Shown here: in pieces, positions 35,253 to 44,583 of the stretch
Position numbering within the stretch: the stretch's first letter is position 1
Layout of the letters: the number at the start of each line of letters is the position of its first letter
From: JBBQSN01 sp963825505
GTDB lineage: Bacteria > Actinomycetota > Actinomycetes > Actinomycetales > CAWJMD01
Direction of reading: 5' to 3'
Length of the DNA: 64,000 nt
Assembly: GCA_963825505.1 (NCBI GenBank)
Contig: CAWGTL010000008.1
Location: 1-64,000, forward strand
Position numbers and translations under genes: made by a program
Notes under the pieces: generated by a model
What the model saw: the letters and a program-made list of their open reading frames with translations, nothing else
Database searches by the model: none
What the model was told of the DNA's origin: nothing

Positions 35253-36089
35253 ATGGTGGGCAGGACGGTTCTCGTCACCGGCGGCACCGGCGGCATCGGC
35301 AAGGCCACCGCGTACCGCCTCGCCCGGTTGGGCGCGACGGTCGCCATCACCGGCAGGGACGCGGACCGCGCGGACCGTGCGGCCCGTGAGATCCGTTCCG
35401 GCAGCGGCCGACCGGTGACTGCGTTCGTCGCCGACCTATCGGTGCAGTCGGAGGTCCGCCGCCTCGCGGACGAGGTGCGCGACCGGCTCGGCGCCCTGAA
35501 CGTGCTGGTGAACAACGTCGGCGGGTACTGGAACACCCGCCACGTCACGGCCGACGGACTGGAACGGACCTTTGCGGTCAACCACCTCGCGCCGTTCCTG
35601 CTGACCAATCTGCTGCTCGACCTGCTTCGGGGCAGCGGACCCGCCCGCGTGGTCACCGTCGCCTCCCACGCGCAACGGCTCGGCCGCATCGAGTTCGACG
35701 ACCTGCACGGCGAGCGGTCCTGGTCCGGTGCCCGCGCGTACAACCAGTCCAAGCTCGCCAACGTGATGTTCACCTACGAGCTCGCCCGACGACTGCAGGG
35801 CACCTCCGTCACCGCCAACGCGCTTCATCCCGGCGTGGTCAGCACGGCGTTCGGTGCGGCGGACCCGGCACCCGTCCAGCGGCTCCTGGTCCCGTTCGCG
35901 CGACCCTTCATGAAGACACCGGCACAAGGGGCCGCGACGTCGGTCCACCTCGCCTCCGACCGTCGCCTCGACCAGGTGTCGGGCCAGTACTTCGCCAAGA
36001 GCCGGCCCGTCCGTTCATCGGCCCGCAGCCACGACGATGCCGTCGCCGCCCGGCTCTGGACGGTCAGCGCCGAGCTGGTCGGCCAGTGA
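35253..36089 (+). CDS. short-chain dehydrogenase/reductase
   Basis: ATG 35253 (after CCGAGGGTCCG) gives 278 residues. Motifs are TGGTGGIGKATAYRLARLGA (cofactor loop), DLSVQSEVRRLADEV, LVNNVGGYW (NNAG equivalent), SHAQRLG and the catalytic Y-N-Q-S-K in ARAYNQSKLANVMFTYELAR, then LHPGVVSTAFG. This matches the retinol-dehydrogenase-like/WW-oxidoreductase-like class of SDRs. NADP use is suggested by the GRDADR after strand 2. The substrate is unknown. It lies between the MDR enzyme and the LuxR regulator gene. Confidence 0.9.
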   Translation: MVGRTVLVTGGTGGIGKATAYRLARLGATVAITGRDADRADRAAREIRSGSGRPVTAFVADLSVQSEVRRLADEVRDRLGALNVLVNNVGGYWNTRHVTADGLERTFAVNHLAPFLLTNLLLDLLRGSGPARVVTVASHAQRLGRIEFDDLHGERSWSGARAYNQSKLANVMFTYELARRLQGTSVTANALHPGVVSTAFGAADPAPVQRLLVPFARPFMKTPAQGAATSVHLASDRRLDQVSGQYFAKSRPVRSSARSHDDAVAARLWTVSAELVGQ

Positions 36090-36203
36090 AGGTCGAGCAG
36101 TCGGCGCGCGCGTCCGAGACCACGCTGGCGGGCGTACTGGGATAGTCGCCGTGTGCCGCCGGGCCGGCGGTGCGGGCGGAGACGCAGAGCCTCTGGAGGT
36201 GGC

Positions 36204-38954
36204 ATGGGCGAGGTCCTGCTCGAGTCCAAGCTCCACGTCCCGCGGCCACGCCCTGCGCGCGTCGAGCGGCGGCGCGTGGACGATCAGCTCGAGGGGGTCT
36301 GGACGTCGACGCTGACCCTGGTGTCCGCGCCGGCGGGATTCGGCAAGACGACAGCCTTGGTGCAGTGGTGGTCCCGCACCACCCGGCCGGGGCGCTCGAT
36401 GGCCTGGGTGTCGCTCGATCGACGGGACGACGACCCGGTGCTGTTCTGGAGCTACCTCGTCGCGGCCGTCCGGCGGGCCGCACCCGGCGTGGGTGACGCC
36501 GCGGCTGCGCTCCTGGACACCGCCGTGCCGAACATCGAGGCCGTGGTGGCCGGCCTGCTGAACGACCTGCACGACCTGGCCACCGACCTCGCGATCGTGC
36601 TGGACGACTACCACGTGATCGAGACCGGAACCGTGCGAGACAGCCTGGCGATGCTGGTCGAGCACCTCCCGCCGCGGGCCCACCTGGTGATCGCCTCCCG
36701 AGCCGACCCGTCCCTGGCCCTGCCCCGGCTCCGGGCCCGCGGCCAGCTCCAGGAGGTCCGCGCAGCCGACCTGCGATTCACCCCCGAGGAGACCTCGACC
36801 TATCTCGACGAGGTGGCCGGGGTGTCCCTGACCCCCGAGCAGGTTGCCGCCCTCGACGCGCGCACCGAGGGGTGGGTCGCGGCCCTGCAGCTGGCCGGCC
36901 TGTCCTTGCAGGGCCGCGAGGACGTCGGGGCCTTCATCGAAGGTTTTGCGGGCGACGACCGCTACGTCGTCGACTACCTGGTCGAGGAGGTGCTGCAACG
37001 CCAGCCGGAGGACGTTCGGTCGTTCCTGCTCAGTGCGTCGGTCCTGAGTCGGCTGAGCGGACCCCTGTGCGACGCGGTCACGGGCCAGGTCGGTGGGACC
37101 GCCCGGCTGGCCGCGCTCGACCGGGCCAACCTGTTCCTGGTGCCACTTGACCACCGTCGGCGCTGGTACCGCTTCCACCACCTGTTCGCCGACGTCCTGC
37201 GCACCCACCTGGCCGAGGAGGCGCCGGACCAGGTCCGGGGGCTGCACGCACGCGCCTGCGACTGGTACGAGCAGCACGCCCTCCCGGCGGATGCCATCCA
37301 GCACGCCCTCGCCGCGAACGACCCCGCCCGAGCGGCCGGTCTGATCGAGCTGGCTCTGCCTCAGATGCAGCGGGACCGGCGCGAGTCGACCCTCCGCCGC
37401 TGGATCGAGCTGCTGCCGGACGAGGTCGTCCGCGCCAGGCCCGTTCTGAGCAACGGGTACGCAGGAGCGCTGCTGGCGACAGGCCAGGCCGAGGGGGTGG
37501 AGCAACGCCTCCGAGACGCCGAGACGTGGCTCGGTGACCCGACGGCTGCCGGCGCGGTCGACCGGCCCCGTCCGTCCGACATGGTCGTGACGGACGAGGC
37601 GGCCTTCCGCGACCTGCCCGGCGGGATCGCCGTCCACCGGGCGGGCCTGGCGCGGATGCTGGACGACGACGCCGCCACTGCCGCCCACGCCCGTGAGGCG
37701 CTGGACCTGCTCGACGAGCACGACCACGTCGGCCGCGGGTCAGCCAGCGCACTGCTCGGGCTGGTGTCGTGGAGCGCCGGGAACCTCGACGACGCCCATC
37801 GCCGGTACTCCGACGCTTCCGCCAGCCTCGCCCGCGCCGGGTACCTGGCCGACGTCGTCGGTTGCGCCACCACACTGGCCGACCTCGACGTCGCCCGCGG
37901 CCGGCTCGGCGCCGCCATGAGCACCTACCAGCGCGGCCTCGACCTCGCCCTGAGCACCGGATCGGTCCCACGACGGGGGGCGGCGGACATGCACGTCGGT
38001 CTTGCGGCTGTCCACGTCGAGCTCGGCGAGACCGACACCGCGATGCACCACCTGAACGCCTCGGACGAGCTCGGAGAAGGCCTCGGCCTCCCGAAGAACC
38101 CGTACCGCCGACGGGTCGCGATGGCCAGGGTCCTCGAGGCGCAGGGCGACGCGGTCGGCGCGGCAGCCCTGCTCGACGAAGCCGAAGGCCTGTACGTGGC
38201 GGACTTCGCGCCGCCGGTGCGCCCCGTCGCCGCCCTGCGAGCGCGATTGCTCACCAGACAGGGACGATGGCGTGACGCGCTCTCCTGGGCCGCAGACCGA
38301 GACCTGTCGTCCGATGACGACCTGTCCTACCTCAACGAGTTCGAGCACCTCGTCCTGGCACGTGCACTGCTCGCCCGGCACGCCGCCGAACCGGCGGGCG
38401 GGCACCTCGACGCCGCGCGGGCGCTGCTCGACAGGCTCGCCGATGCTGCTGAGAAGGGCGCCAGGGAGGGCGACCTCATCGAGGTGAGGGTCCTCCAGGC
38501 GCTGGCACTGCAGCTGCGCGGCGACACGGCAGAAGCGCTGGCGGTCCTTCGACACGCGCTGCTGCTGGCCGAACCCGAGGGACACGTTCGCGTCTTCCTC
38601 GACGAGGGGCGTCCGATGACGACGCTGCTCCGTGCGATCGGCACCCGGGGCGAGGTCGGCCGGTACGTGCGCAGGCTCCTCGCTGCCGCCGACGAGGCCT
38701 TCCTACGACCGCACGGGCAGCAGCAGGGACTCGTCGCGCCGCTCAGCCCACGCGAGCGGGACGTGCTGCGGCTCCTGCGGTCGGACCTGGACGGGCCCGA
38801 CATCGCCCGGGAGCTCAGCATCTCTCTCAACACGCTGCGGACCCACACCCGCAACGTCTACGCGAAGCTCGGCGCGACCAACCGCCGGTCGGCCGTGCGT
38901 CGTGCTGCCGAGCTCGGGCTCCTGCGCCCCGCGCCCCGTGACGCTGGCTCCTGA
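36204..38954 (+). CDS. LuxR-family regulator, MalT-like (large ATP-binding)
   Basis: ATG 36204, after TGGAGGTGGC, gives 916 residues. The STAND-type NTPase is N-terminal (VSAPAGFGKTTALVQWWSR; IVLDDYHVIETG as Walker B; RADPSLALPRLRARG), a winged helix and TPR-like helical repeats follow, and the GerE HTH is at the C terminus (LSPRERDVLRLLRSDLDGPD, IARELSISLNTLRTHTRN). MalT-like proteins oligomerise on a small ligand plus ATP and activate downstream promoters. The operon from 39082 follows in the same direction after a palindrome, so it is the likely target. A closely similar gene is at 46666. Confidence 0.92.
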   Translation: MGEVLLESKLHVPRPRPARVERRRVDDQLEGVWTSTLTLVSAPAGFGKTTALVQWWSRTTRPGRSMAWVSLDRRDDDPVLFWSYLVAAVRRAAPGVGDAAAALLDTAVPNIEAVVAGLLNDLHDLATDLAIVLDDYHVIETGTVRDSLAMLVEHLPPRAHLVIASRADPSLALPRLRARGQLQEVRAADLRFTPEETSTYLDEVAGVSLTPEQVAALDARTEGWVAALQLAGLSLQGREDVGAFIEGFAGDDRYVVDYLVEEVLQRQPEDVRSFLLSASVLSRLSGPLCDAVTGQVGGTARLAALDRANLFLVPLDHRRRWYRFHHLFADVLRTHLAEEAPDQVRGLHARACDWYEQHALPADAIQHALAANDPARAAGLIELALPQMQRDRRESTLRRWIELLPDEVVRARPVLSNGYAGALLATGQAEGVEQRLRDAETWLGDPTAAGAVDRPRPSDMVVTDEAAFRDLPGGIAVHRAGLARMLDDDAATAAHAREALDLLDEHDHVGRGSASALLGLVSWSAGNLDDAHRRYSDASASLARAGYLADVVGCATTLADLDVARGRLGAAMSTYQRGLDLALSTGSVPRRGAADMHVGLAAVHVELGETDTAMHHLNASDELGEGLGLPKNPYRRRVAMARVLEAQGDAVGAAALLDEAEGLYVADFAPPVRPVAALRARLLTRQGRWRDALSWAADRDLSSDDDLSYLNEFEHLVLARALLARHAAEPAGGHLDAARALLDRLADAAEKGAREGDLIEVRVLQALALQLRGDTAEALAVLRHALLLAEPEGHVRVFLDEGRPMTTLLRAIGTRGEVGRYVRRLLAAADEAFLRPHGQQQGLVAPLSPRERDVLRLLRSDLDGPDIARELSISLNTLRTHTRNVYAKLGATNRRSAVRRAAELGLLRPAPRDAGS

Positions 38955-38973
38955 CTGACATTCACCAACCGCC

Positions 38974-38989
38974 TCACCACACGTGGTGA
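38974..38989. promoter_or_regulatory. palindromic candidate operator after the LuxR gene
   Basis: TCACCAC-AC-GTGGTGA is a perfect 7+2+7 inverted repeat. TCACCA units also occur at 38962 and 38997. It lies in the 127-base gap between the LuxR gene and the operon at 39082. A GCTCCTACG stretch further right resembles one (GCTCCTAGCG) in the corresponding gap after the second LuxR gene. Confidence 0.45.
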
Positions 38990-39081
38990 TGTCTGCTCAC
39001 CATCTGCGCTCCTACGTTCCCGACCACTCGAGGAGCACCGGCCCGCGATCGGGATCCGATCCGGCCGGCACAGGAGGAGTG

Positions 39082-39336
39082 GTGAGCACGATGCCGGTCG
39101 ACGACCAGCACGGACCTTCGATCTACGAGATCCGCGTGCGCGGCCACCTCGAGTCCCGCTGGTCCGAGTGGTTCGACGGGTTGCTCCTCACCTGCCACAG
39201 CGACGGCACCACCGTCCTGAGCGGACAGCTTCCCGACCAGGCCGCGCTGCACGGCGCCCTGCAGAAGCTGCGGGACCTCGGCGTCCCGCTGATCTCCGTC
39301 ACCGACCTCGGCCGGAGACCTCCGGCCGCTTCGTGA
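39082..39336 (+). CDS. small domain protein, 84 aa (same domain as N terminus of the CPBP protease at 50969)
   Basis: GTG 39082 follows AGGAGG by four bases; ATG 39091 is an alternative. The product reads YEIRVRGHLESRWSEWFDGL, TVLSGQLPDQAALHGALQKL and RDLGVPLISV. The same order (Y-V-GHL-W-L, DGTT-L-G-DQ-LHG-L, RDLGV-L) is seen at residues ~11-75 of the CPBP protein at 50969. It appears to be a compact alpha/beta domain common in actinobacteria; no function is known to me. It opens the operon after the first MalT-like regulator. No membrane segment or signal peptide is present. Confidence 0.8.
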   Translation: MSTMPVDDQHGPSIYEIRVRGHLESRWSEWFDGLLLTCHSDGTTVLSGQLPDQAALHGALQKLRDLGVPLISVTDLGRRPPAAS

Positions 39337-39376
39337 CACCCGACCGACCGACGACTGACGAACCGAGGAGCCCGAC

Positions 39377-40168
39377 ATGGCGACCACCGACGCCTCCCGC
39401 ACCAGCACCCCAGCCTCGAGCGTTCCCCCGCTGAGACGCTCGACCACGCACCCAGCGGACACCGGGCGCGGCAGCGACCCGATGAGGCGTACCGCCTTCC
39501 TCGGCGGCGCGCTCTACGTCCTGACCTTCCTGTCCTCCATCCCCGCGGTCCTGCTGCTCGACCCGGTCCTCGGCGACACCGGCTACGTCATCGGGGCGGG
39601 AGCGGACACCCAGATCGCCTTCGCCAGCGTGCTCGACGTCGTCAACGCGCTGGCATTGATCGGGACCGCCGTCGTGCTGTTCCCCGTCATCAAGCGGCAG
39701 AGCGAAGTGCTCGCAGTGGGTTTCGTCACCTCACGCCTCCTGGAGGCCGCCATCCTGTTCATCGGGATCGTCAGCCTGATGGCGGTGGTGACCCTGCGCC
39801 AGGACCTGGGAGGTGCCGCCGGCTCCGACCAGGACGCGCTGGTCAGCGTGGCGGCTGCGCTCGTCGCCGTGCGTGACTGGGCCTTCTTGTTCGGCACCGG
39901 CATGGCGGTCGCGAACGCGCTGCTGCTGGGCTCGGCCGTGTACCGCGCGCGGCTGGTGCCCCGAGTGATCCCGCTGATGGGTCTGGTCGGCGCCCCGCTG
40001 CTGCTGGCGGCCAACACCGGGATCCTGTTCGGCGTCAACGAGCAGTTCTCGGTGTGGTCGATGATCGCCCTGCCGGGGATCTTCTTCTGGGAGCTGTCCT
40101 TCGGCATCTACCTGATGGTGAAGGGCTTCAAGCCCACGTCGCCGCTGTTCGCCGGGACCGACCGATGA
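39377..40168 (+). CDS. DUF4386 family membrane protein
   Basis: ATG 39377 (after CGAGGAGCCCGAC) gives 263 residues. A polar, Ser/Thr-rich leader of ~35 residues precedes six or seven helices: RTAFLGGALYVLTFLSSIPA, LDVVNALALIGTAVVLFPVI, RDWAFLFGTGMAVANALLLG, VPRVIPLMGLVGAPLLLAAN. The pattern fits DUF4386, which has no known function. The stop overlaps the start of the oxidoreductase gene (ATGA), so they are coupled. Compare the family member at 21119 in the SARP-linked operon. Confidence 0.82.
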   Translation: MATTDASRTSTPASSVPPLRRSTTHPADTGRGSDPMRRTAFLGGALYVLTFLSSIPAVLLLDPVLGDTGYVIGAGADTQIAFASVLDVVNALALIGTAVVLFPVIKRQSEVLAVGFVTSRLLEAAILFIGIVSLMAVVTLRQDLGGAAGSDQDALVSVAAALVAVRDWAFLFGTGMAVANALLLGSAVYRARLVPRVIPLMGLVGAPLLLAANTGILFGVNEQFSVWSMIALPGIFFWELSFGIYLMVKGFKPTSPLFAGTDR

Positions 40169-41214
40169 GGGCCGCGGTGTATCGACAGTTCGGGGGGCCG
40201 TGCGTCGTCCAGGTCGAGGACGTCCCGCAGCCCCCGGTCGGTCCGGACGACGTCCTCGTGCGGGTCGAGGCCAGCACCGTCAGCGCAGCCGACCGGCGCG
40301 CACGCAGCCGCGAGGTCCCCCGCGGACTCGGGATGCTCGCCGCAGCCGGCCTCGGCGTCGTGCGTCCGAAGCACCAGGTCCTCGGCATGGACGCCGCCGG
40401 TGTGGTCGAGGCGGTCGGCCCCCGGGTCACGCGCTTCGCCCCCGGCGACCGGGTGTTCGCGATGCTGGGAGGCGTTTTCGGCGGGCACGCCCAGTACGTC
40501 GCGATCGCACAGGACGCAGCGATCGCCCTGCAGCCCCGGACCCTGTCGTCCGAGGACGCCGTCGCCCTCGTCTTCGGTGGCATCACCGCCCGCGCCTTCC
40601 TCGCCCAGGGGGACGTCACCAGCGGCACACGTGTGCTGGTCAACGGAGCCTCGGGAGCGGTGGGCACAGCCACCGTCCAGCTCGCCAAGCACGCCGGCGC
40701 GTACGTCACCGGCGTCAGCCGCACGGCCGGGCTCGACCTCGTCGCCGACCTGGGCGCCGACCGCGTCATCGACCGGACGGCCGAGGACTTCGCCGCCGCG
40801 GACGCGAGCTACGACGTGATCGTCGACTGCCTCGGGGACGCGCCGTTCGACCGCGTGCGGCACCTGCTGGCGCCGGGAGGGGCGCTGCTGCTGGTCGTCA
40901 CCGACCTGCGGGGTCTGCTGACAGCCCCGTGGCACACCCGACGCAGCGGCCGGAGGGTCAGGACCGGCCCCGGGGCCTGGCGCGCCGCCGACCTGGCCCA
41001 CCTGTCTGCCCTGGCCGACGCCGGGAAGCTGAGACCGGTGCGCGACACCACGTTCGACCTCAGCGACATCACACAGGCCCACGCCCACGTCGACGCCGGG
41101 AAGAAGGGCAGCGTCGTCCTGCGGATCCCTCAGCCGGCGGATGCCTCCGTGACCGTCAGCGCAGACGGCGCCCACACCAGGGCAGAGCACACATCCAGAG
41201 AGGCAACGTCATGA
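40165..41214 (+). CDS. NAD(P)-dependent alcohol dehydrogenase / quinone oxidoreductase (MDR)
   Basis: The 349-residue protein starts MRAAVYRQFGGPCVVQVEDV and has the GroES fold (VLGMDAAGVVEAVGPRVTRF, APGDRVFAMLGGVFGGHAQY) and the cofactor fold with VLVNGASGAVGTATVQLAKH and LGADRVIDRTAEDFA. Zinc ligands are missing, as in NADPH:quinone reductases. It overlaps the DUF4386 gene by four bases upstream and the ABC ATPase gene by four bases downstream. Such tight coupling with an exporter suggests the substrate or product is what the exporter handles, but this is inference. Confidence 0.88.
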   Translation: MRAAVYRQFGGPCVVQVEDVPQPPVGPDDVLVRVEASTVSAADRRARSREVPRGLGMLAAAGLGVVRPKHQVLGMDAAGVVEAVGPRVTRFAPGDRVFAMLGGVFGGHAQYVAIAQDAAIALQPRTLSSEDAVALVFGGITARAFLAQGDVTSGTRVLVNGASGAVGTATVQLAKHAGAYVTGVSRTAGLDLVADLGADRVIDRTAEDFAAADASYDVIVDCLGDAPFDRVRHLLAPGGALLLVVTDLRGLLTAPWHTRRSGRRVRTGPGAWRAADLAHLSALADAGKLRPVRDTTFDLSDITQAHAHVDAGKKGSVVLRIPQPADASVTVSADGAHTRAEHTSREATS

Positions 41215-42140
41215 TCGAGGCGCACGCGCTGACCAAGCGGTACGGCGACAAGACCGCCGTCGACAGCATCGACTTCACCGTCCCGCCAGGGTCGGTCACC
41301 GGGTTCCTCGGACCCAACGGAGCCGGGAAGTCCACCACCATGCGGATGATCGTCGGTCTGGACCGACCGTCCTCCGGAGTCGTGACGGTCAACGGCAAGC
41401 CCTATGCCCAGCACCGCTCGCCCCTTGGCGAGGTCGGTGCCCTCCTGGACGCCAAGGCGGTCCACAGCGGCCGCAGCGCCCGCTCGCACCTGCGCGCGAT
41501 GGCCGCCACCCACCGCATCCCGACCAGGCGCGTCGACGAGGTCATCGACATGACCGGACTGGCCGCGGTGGCGAACCGCCGCGTCGGCGGGTTCTCGCTC
41601 GGCATGGGCCAACGGCTCGGGATCGCCTCCGCCCTGCTCGGTGACCCCCGCACACTCGTCCTGGACGAGCCGGTCAACGGGCTGGACCCCGAAGGAGTGC
41701 AGTGGGTCCGTCAGCTGGTGAGGCAGCTCGCCGCCGAGGGCCGCACGGTGTTCCTGTCCTCGCACCTGATGAGCGAGATGGCGCAGACCGCCGACCAGAT
41801 CCTCGTGATCGGCCGAGGACGCATCATCACCGCGGGCCCGGTGCAGGACGTCATCGACTCCGTCATGGGCGCCACCGTCACCGTGCGCTCACCCAGCCTG
41901 CCCGAGCTGGTCGCCGCCCTGGCCTCACAGGGGGCAACCGTCACCCCTCGGGACGACGGCGCAGCCGAGGTGCACGGCGTGGACGCCGCCGGCATCGGTG
42001 ACCTCGCCGCCGCCCGCGGCATCGCCGTCCACGAGCTGGCGCCGCGCCGAGCCAGCCTGGAAGAGGCGTACCTGAGCCTGACCCAGGACGCGGTCGAGTA
42101 CCGCTCCGACACCACAGCACAGGAAGGCAGCACCCGATGA
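41211..42140 (+). CDS. ABC-2 type exporter ATP-binding protein
   Basis: The 309-residue protein has Walker A (GFLGPNGAGKSTTMRMIVGL), a signature as SLGMGQRLGIASALLGDP (a common variant in DrrA/CcmA-like exporters), Walker B TLVLDEPVNGLDPEGVQWVR and the H loop FLSSHLMSEMAQ. A C-terminal ~80-residue DrrA-type tail follows. It energises the membrane partner encoded next, whose start overlaps this stop by four bases. Relatives export antibiotics, lipids or bacteriocins. It is part of the chain 39377-43003. Confidence 0.93.
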   Translation: MIEAHALTKRYGDKTAVDSIDFTVPPGSVTGFLGPNGAGKSTTMRMIVGLDRPSSGVVTVNGKPYAQHRSPLGEVGALLDAKAVHSGRSARSHLRAMAATHRIPTRRVDEVIDMTGLAAVANRRVGGFSLGMGQRLGIASALLGDPRTLVLDEPVNGLDPEGVQWVRQLVRQLAAEGRTVFLSSHLMSEMAQTADQILVIGRGRIITAGPVQDVIDSVMGATVTVRSPSLPELVAALASQGATVTPRDDGAAEVHGVDAAGIGDLAAARGIAVHELAPRRASLEEAYLSLTQDAVEYRSDTTAQEGSTR

Positions 42141-43003
42141 GCACCCTGGCCACCCGACCCAGCACGACGCCCATCTCGAGTCCCACGCCGGCCTCCGGCT
42201 CGGTCCGGCTCCCACGTCGCAGCTTCGCGGGGGTCCTGGTCGGGGAGTGGATCAAGATGGTCTCGCTGCGCTCGACCTGGTGGGTCCTGGCCGCCACGGT
42301 CGCGGTGACGGCGCTCGTGGCGTTCGCTGCGGCGATGTCGCTGAACGTCATGGCCGACGACCCGATGACAGCCTCGGCGCTCGAGACGATGCACGGCGCG
42401 CAGGTCGTCGCGAGCGGGTACCAGATCGGCGCGGTCGCCATCGCGGTCCTCGGGGCACTGCTCATCACCGGCGAGTACTCCACCGGGATGGTCCGGTCCA
42501 CGTTCGCAGCCGTCCCGACCAGGGTCCCGGTGCTCGCAGCCAAGGCGATCACGCTGGTGCTGGTGACGGCCGGCGTCGCGGTCACGGGCCTGCTCGTGTC
42601 CTACCTGGTCACCCTGCCGCAGCTGTCCCGCTACGACCTGGTCCCTCCTCTGGACGACGTCGCCACCTGGCAGATGTTCGGGGGAGCCGCGTACTTCCTC
42701 GTCGTCGCAGCGCTGTTCTCCCTGGCTGTCGGGGTCCTGCTGCGGTCCACTGCCGGCACCGTCACGGTCGCCCTCGGAGTACTGCTCCTGCTGCCGAGCA
42801 TCCTGGCGTTCATCCGCGTCGACTGGATCGAGACGATGGTGCGCTACCTGCCCCTGCCTGCGTCGTCGGCGTTCCTCGGCTCCGGCGAGAGTGCCTTCGG
42901 CGGCCCGGGCCTCACTGCCTCGACCGGCTTCCTCGTGGTCACCGCCTACGCCGTCGTCCCGCTCGTCGTGGCAGCAGTGGCCCTGCAGCGACGCGACGTC
43001 TGA
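42137..43003 (+). CDS. ABC-2 type permease
   Basis: The 288-residue protein has a cytoplasmic leader with RRSFAGVLVGEWIKMVSLRS, a motif typical of ABC-2 permeases, then six helices including STWWVLAATVAVTALVAFAA, GAVAIAVLGALLITGEYSTG with the conserved GEYSTGM-R loop, and GTVTVALGVLLLLPSILAFI. It is the membrane half of the exporter with the ATPase at 41211. The overlapping starts ensure equal production. The last chain gene; the FAD enzyme gene begins 95 bases later with its own strong ribosome site. Confidence 0.92.
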   Translation: MSTLATRPSTTPISSPTPASGSVRLPRRSFAGVLVGEWIKMVSLRSTWWVLAATVAVTALVAFAAAMSLNVMADDPMTASALETMHGAQVVASGYQIGAVAIAVLGALLITGEYSTGMVRSTFAAVPTRVPVLAAKAITLVLVTAGVAVTGLLVSYLVTLPQLSRYDLVPPLDDVATWQMFGGAAYFLVVAALFSLAVGVLLRSTAGTVTVALGVLLLLPSILAFIRVDWIETMVRYLPLPASSAFLGSGESAFGGPGLTASTGFLVVTAYAVVPLVVAAVALQRRDV

Positions 43004-43098
43004 TCCGGAGGACGATGCGGCGCACGCTTCCCGGTTCCGGCAACGGAGGTTGTCCGGCCGATCGGGGCGTCCGAGGCTTTGCGGAGGAGGTGATCGCC

Positions 43099-44091
43099 AT
43101 GGAGGCGAACGTGTACGACGTGGTCGTGATCGGCGGCGGAGCGGCCGGTCTCAGCGCGGCGCTGGTGCTGGGACGGGCGCGACGAAAGGTCGTGGTCGTC
43201 GACGCCGGAAGCCCACGGAACGCCCCGGCCACCCACATGCAGGGATACCTGTCCCGTGACGGGATGGCCCCGACCGAGCTGCTCTCTGTCGGCCGGGCCG
43301 AGGTCAGCGGCTACGGCGTCGACCTGGTCAACGACGAGGTCGTCGGCCTGGACCCGGGCTTCTTCGTCCGCCTGGCCGGTGGGCGGGTGCTGCGCGCGCG
43401 ACGGGTGCTCGTGACCACCGGTGTGACCGACCGGGTCCCCGACGTCCCCGGCGTGAGCGAGCGGTGGGGGCGCGACCTGCTGCACTGCCCGTACTGCCAC
43501 GGGTGGGAGGTGCGGGACCGTCCCCTCGGGGTGCTCGGCGCCTTGCCCGGGTCGGTCCAGCACGCGCTCTTGGTGCGGCAGTGGTCAGCAGATGTCGTCT
43601 TCTTCTCGCACACCTACGAGCTCGGCACGGACGAGCGGCGGCAGCTGAGGGCGCGCGGGGTGCAGGTGGTCACCGGCGAAGTGACTCGCTTGGTCGTCGA
43701 GGACGACCACCTGACCGGTGTGGAGCTGGCCGACGGCCGTGTCGTCGCTCGGACAGCGGTGTTCGTGCGCCCCGGCAACGCGCCGCGGCCCGACGGCCTC
43801 CTCAGCGGGCTCGGGTGCGAGACGGACGAAGCGGGGTTCCCACGCGTCGACACGTCCGGGCGCACCACGGCCTTCGGGGTCTGGGCGGCAGGCAACGTCG
43901 TGGATCCCCGAGCGCAGGTCATCACCTCCGCCGGAGCAGGTTCGGCCGCGGCGATCGCCATCAACGCCGACCTCGTGGCCGAGGACGTCGACCGCGCGGT
44001 CGACGAGCTCACCGGGTCGTCGGAGTTCTCGGCCGAGACCGAGGCACGTGTCGCCGAGGTGGTCGGCGGCGTCCGCCGGCACGGGTTCTGA
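43099..44091 (+). CDS. FAD-dependent oxidoreductase, thioredoxin-reductase-like
   Basis: ATG 43099, preceded by GGAGGAGGTGATCGCC, gives 330 residues. The FAD loop is VVVIGGGAAGLSAALVLGRA; a second glycine stretch is weak (VLGALPGSVQHALL), and the C-terminal FAD motif is TTAFGVWAAGNVVDPRAQV. The CxxC redox pair is in HCPYCHGWE (~133-136), as in thioredoxin reductase and relatives such as HlmI/GliT-like dithiol oxidases. The NADPH loop GxGxxA is not clear, so it might be an oxidase using oxygen. It lies after the exporter operon on the same strand. Confidence 0.85.
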   Translation: MEANVYDVVVIGGGAAGLSAALVLGRARRKVVVVDAGSPRNAPATHMQGYLSRDGMAPTELLSVGRAEVSGYGVDLVNDEVVGLDPGFFVRLAGGRVLRARRVLVTTGVTDRVPDVPGVSERWGRDLLHCPYCHGWEVRDRPLGVLGALPGSVQHALLVRQWSADVVFFSHTYELGTDERRQLRARGVQVVTGEVTRLVVEDDHLTGVELADGRVVARTAVFVRPGNAPRPDGLLSGLGCETDEAGFPRVDTSGRTTAFGVWAAGNVVDPRAQVITSAGAGSAAAIAINADLVAEDVDRAVDELTGSSEFSAETEARVAEVVGGVRRHGF

Positions 44092-44168
44092 GGCCGCCGA
44101 GGCAGACGGCCCACACGGCCGTGAACGAAGCACATGACAAGACCCCCCATCACGAAGGAGATCGACCG

Positions 44169-44441
44169 ATGTCCCGCCCCGCGAACGGTGCTCAGAACGC
44201 CTCACGCCCACCGACGGTCCCGCCCCCGACGAAGCACCAGCTCGCCCTGATGATCTGGGTGGCTGTGTTCCCGACGCTCACCATCCTGAACGTCGCGCTC
44301 GGTGGATGGCTCAGCACTCTCAACCCGGTGCTGCGCACCTTCGTGCTCGCGACGATCGCCGTCCCCATCGTGATCTACGGGCTGATGCCCCATCTGCACC
44401 GGGTGCGGTCGGTCCTGGTCGCCCGCGCCCTCCCACGCTGA
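44169..44441 (+). CDS. small membrane protein, 90 aa
   Basis: ATG 44169 follows AAGGAGATCGACC. The product has a Pro-rich leader and two hydrophobic helices (LALMIWVAVFPTLTILNVAL, VLRTFVLATIAVPIVIYGLM) and ends in a basic tail. Small proteins of this form are found near oxidoreductase genes in many actinobacteria, but I know no function. It follows the FAD enzyme by 77 bases and probably shares its transcript. Confidence 0.75.
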   Translation: MSRPANGAQNASRPPTVPPPTKHQLALMIWVAVFPTLTILNVALGGWLSTLNPVLRTFVLATIAVPIVIYGLMPHLHRVRSVLVARALPR

Positions 44442-44583
44442 TGGACGCCTCCACGTGGCGGCCGCGCCGGCCGGCGCGAGGACCGACGGTGGTGCACGGC
44501 ATCTACCTCACGGTCGGGAGCGGGTTGACGCAGACGACCTGGCCGCTGCTGGTCGACGACGCCGTCCACGGCCCCGGCCGACG

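Noticed and set aside
36015..37727. A 570-codon minus-strand frame opposite the first LuxR gene
   Set aside because: It overlaps the well-supported SDR and LuxR genes and has shadow composition.
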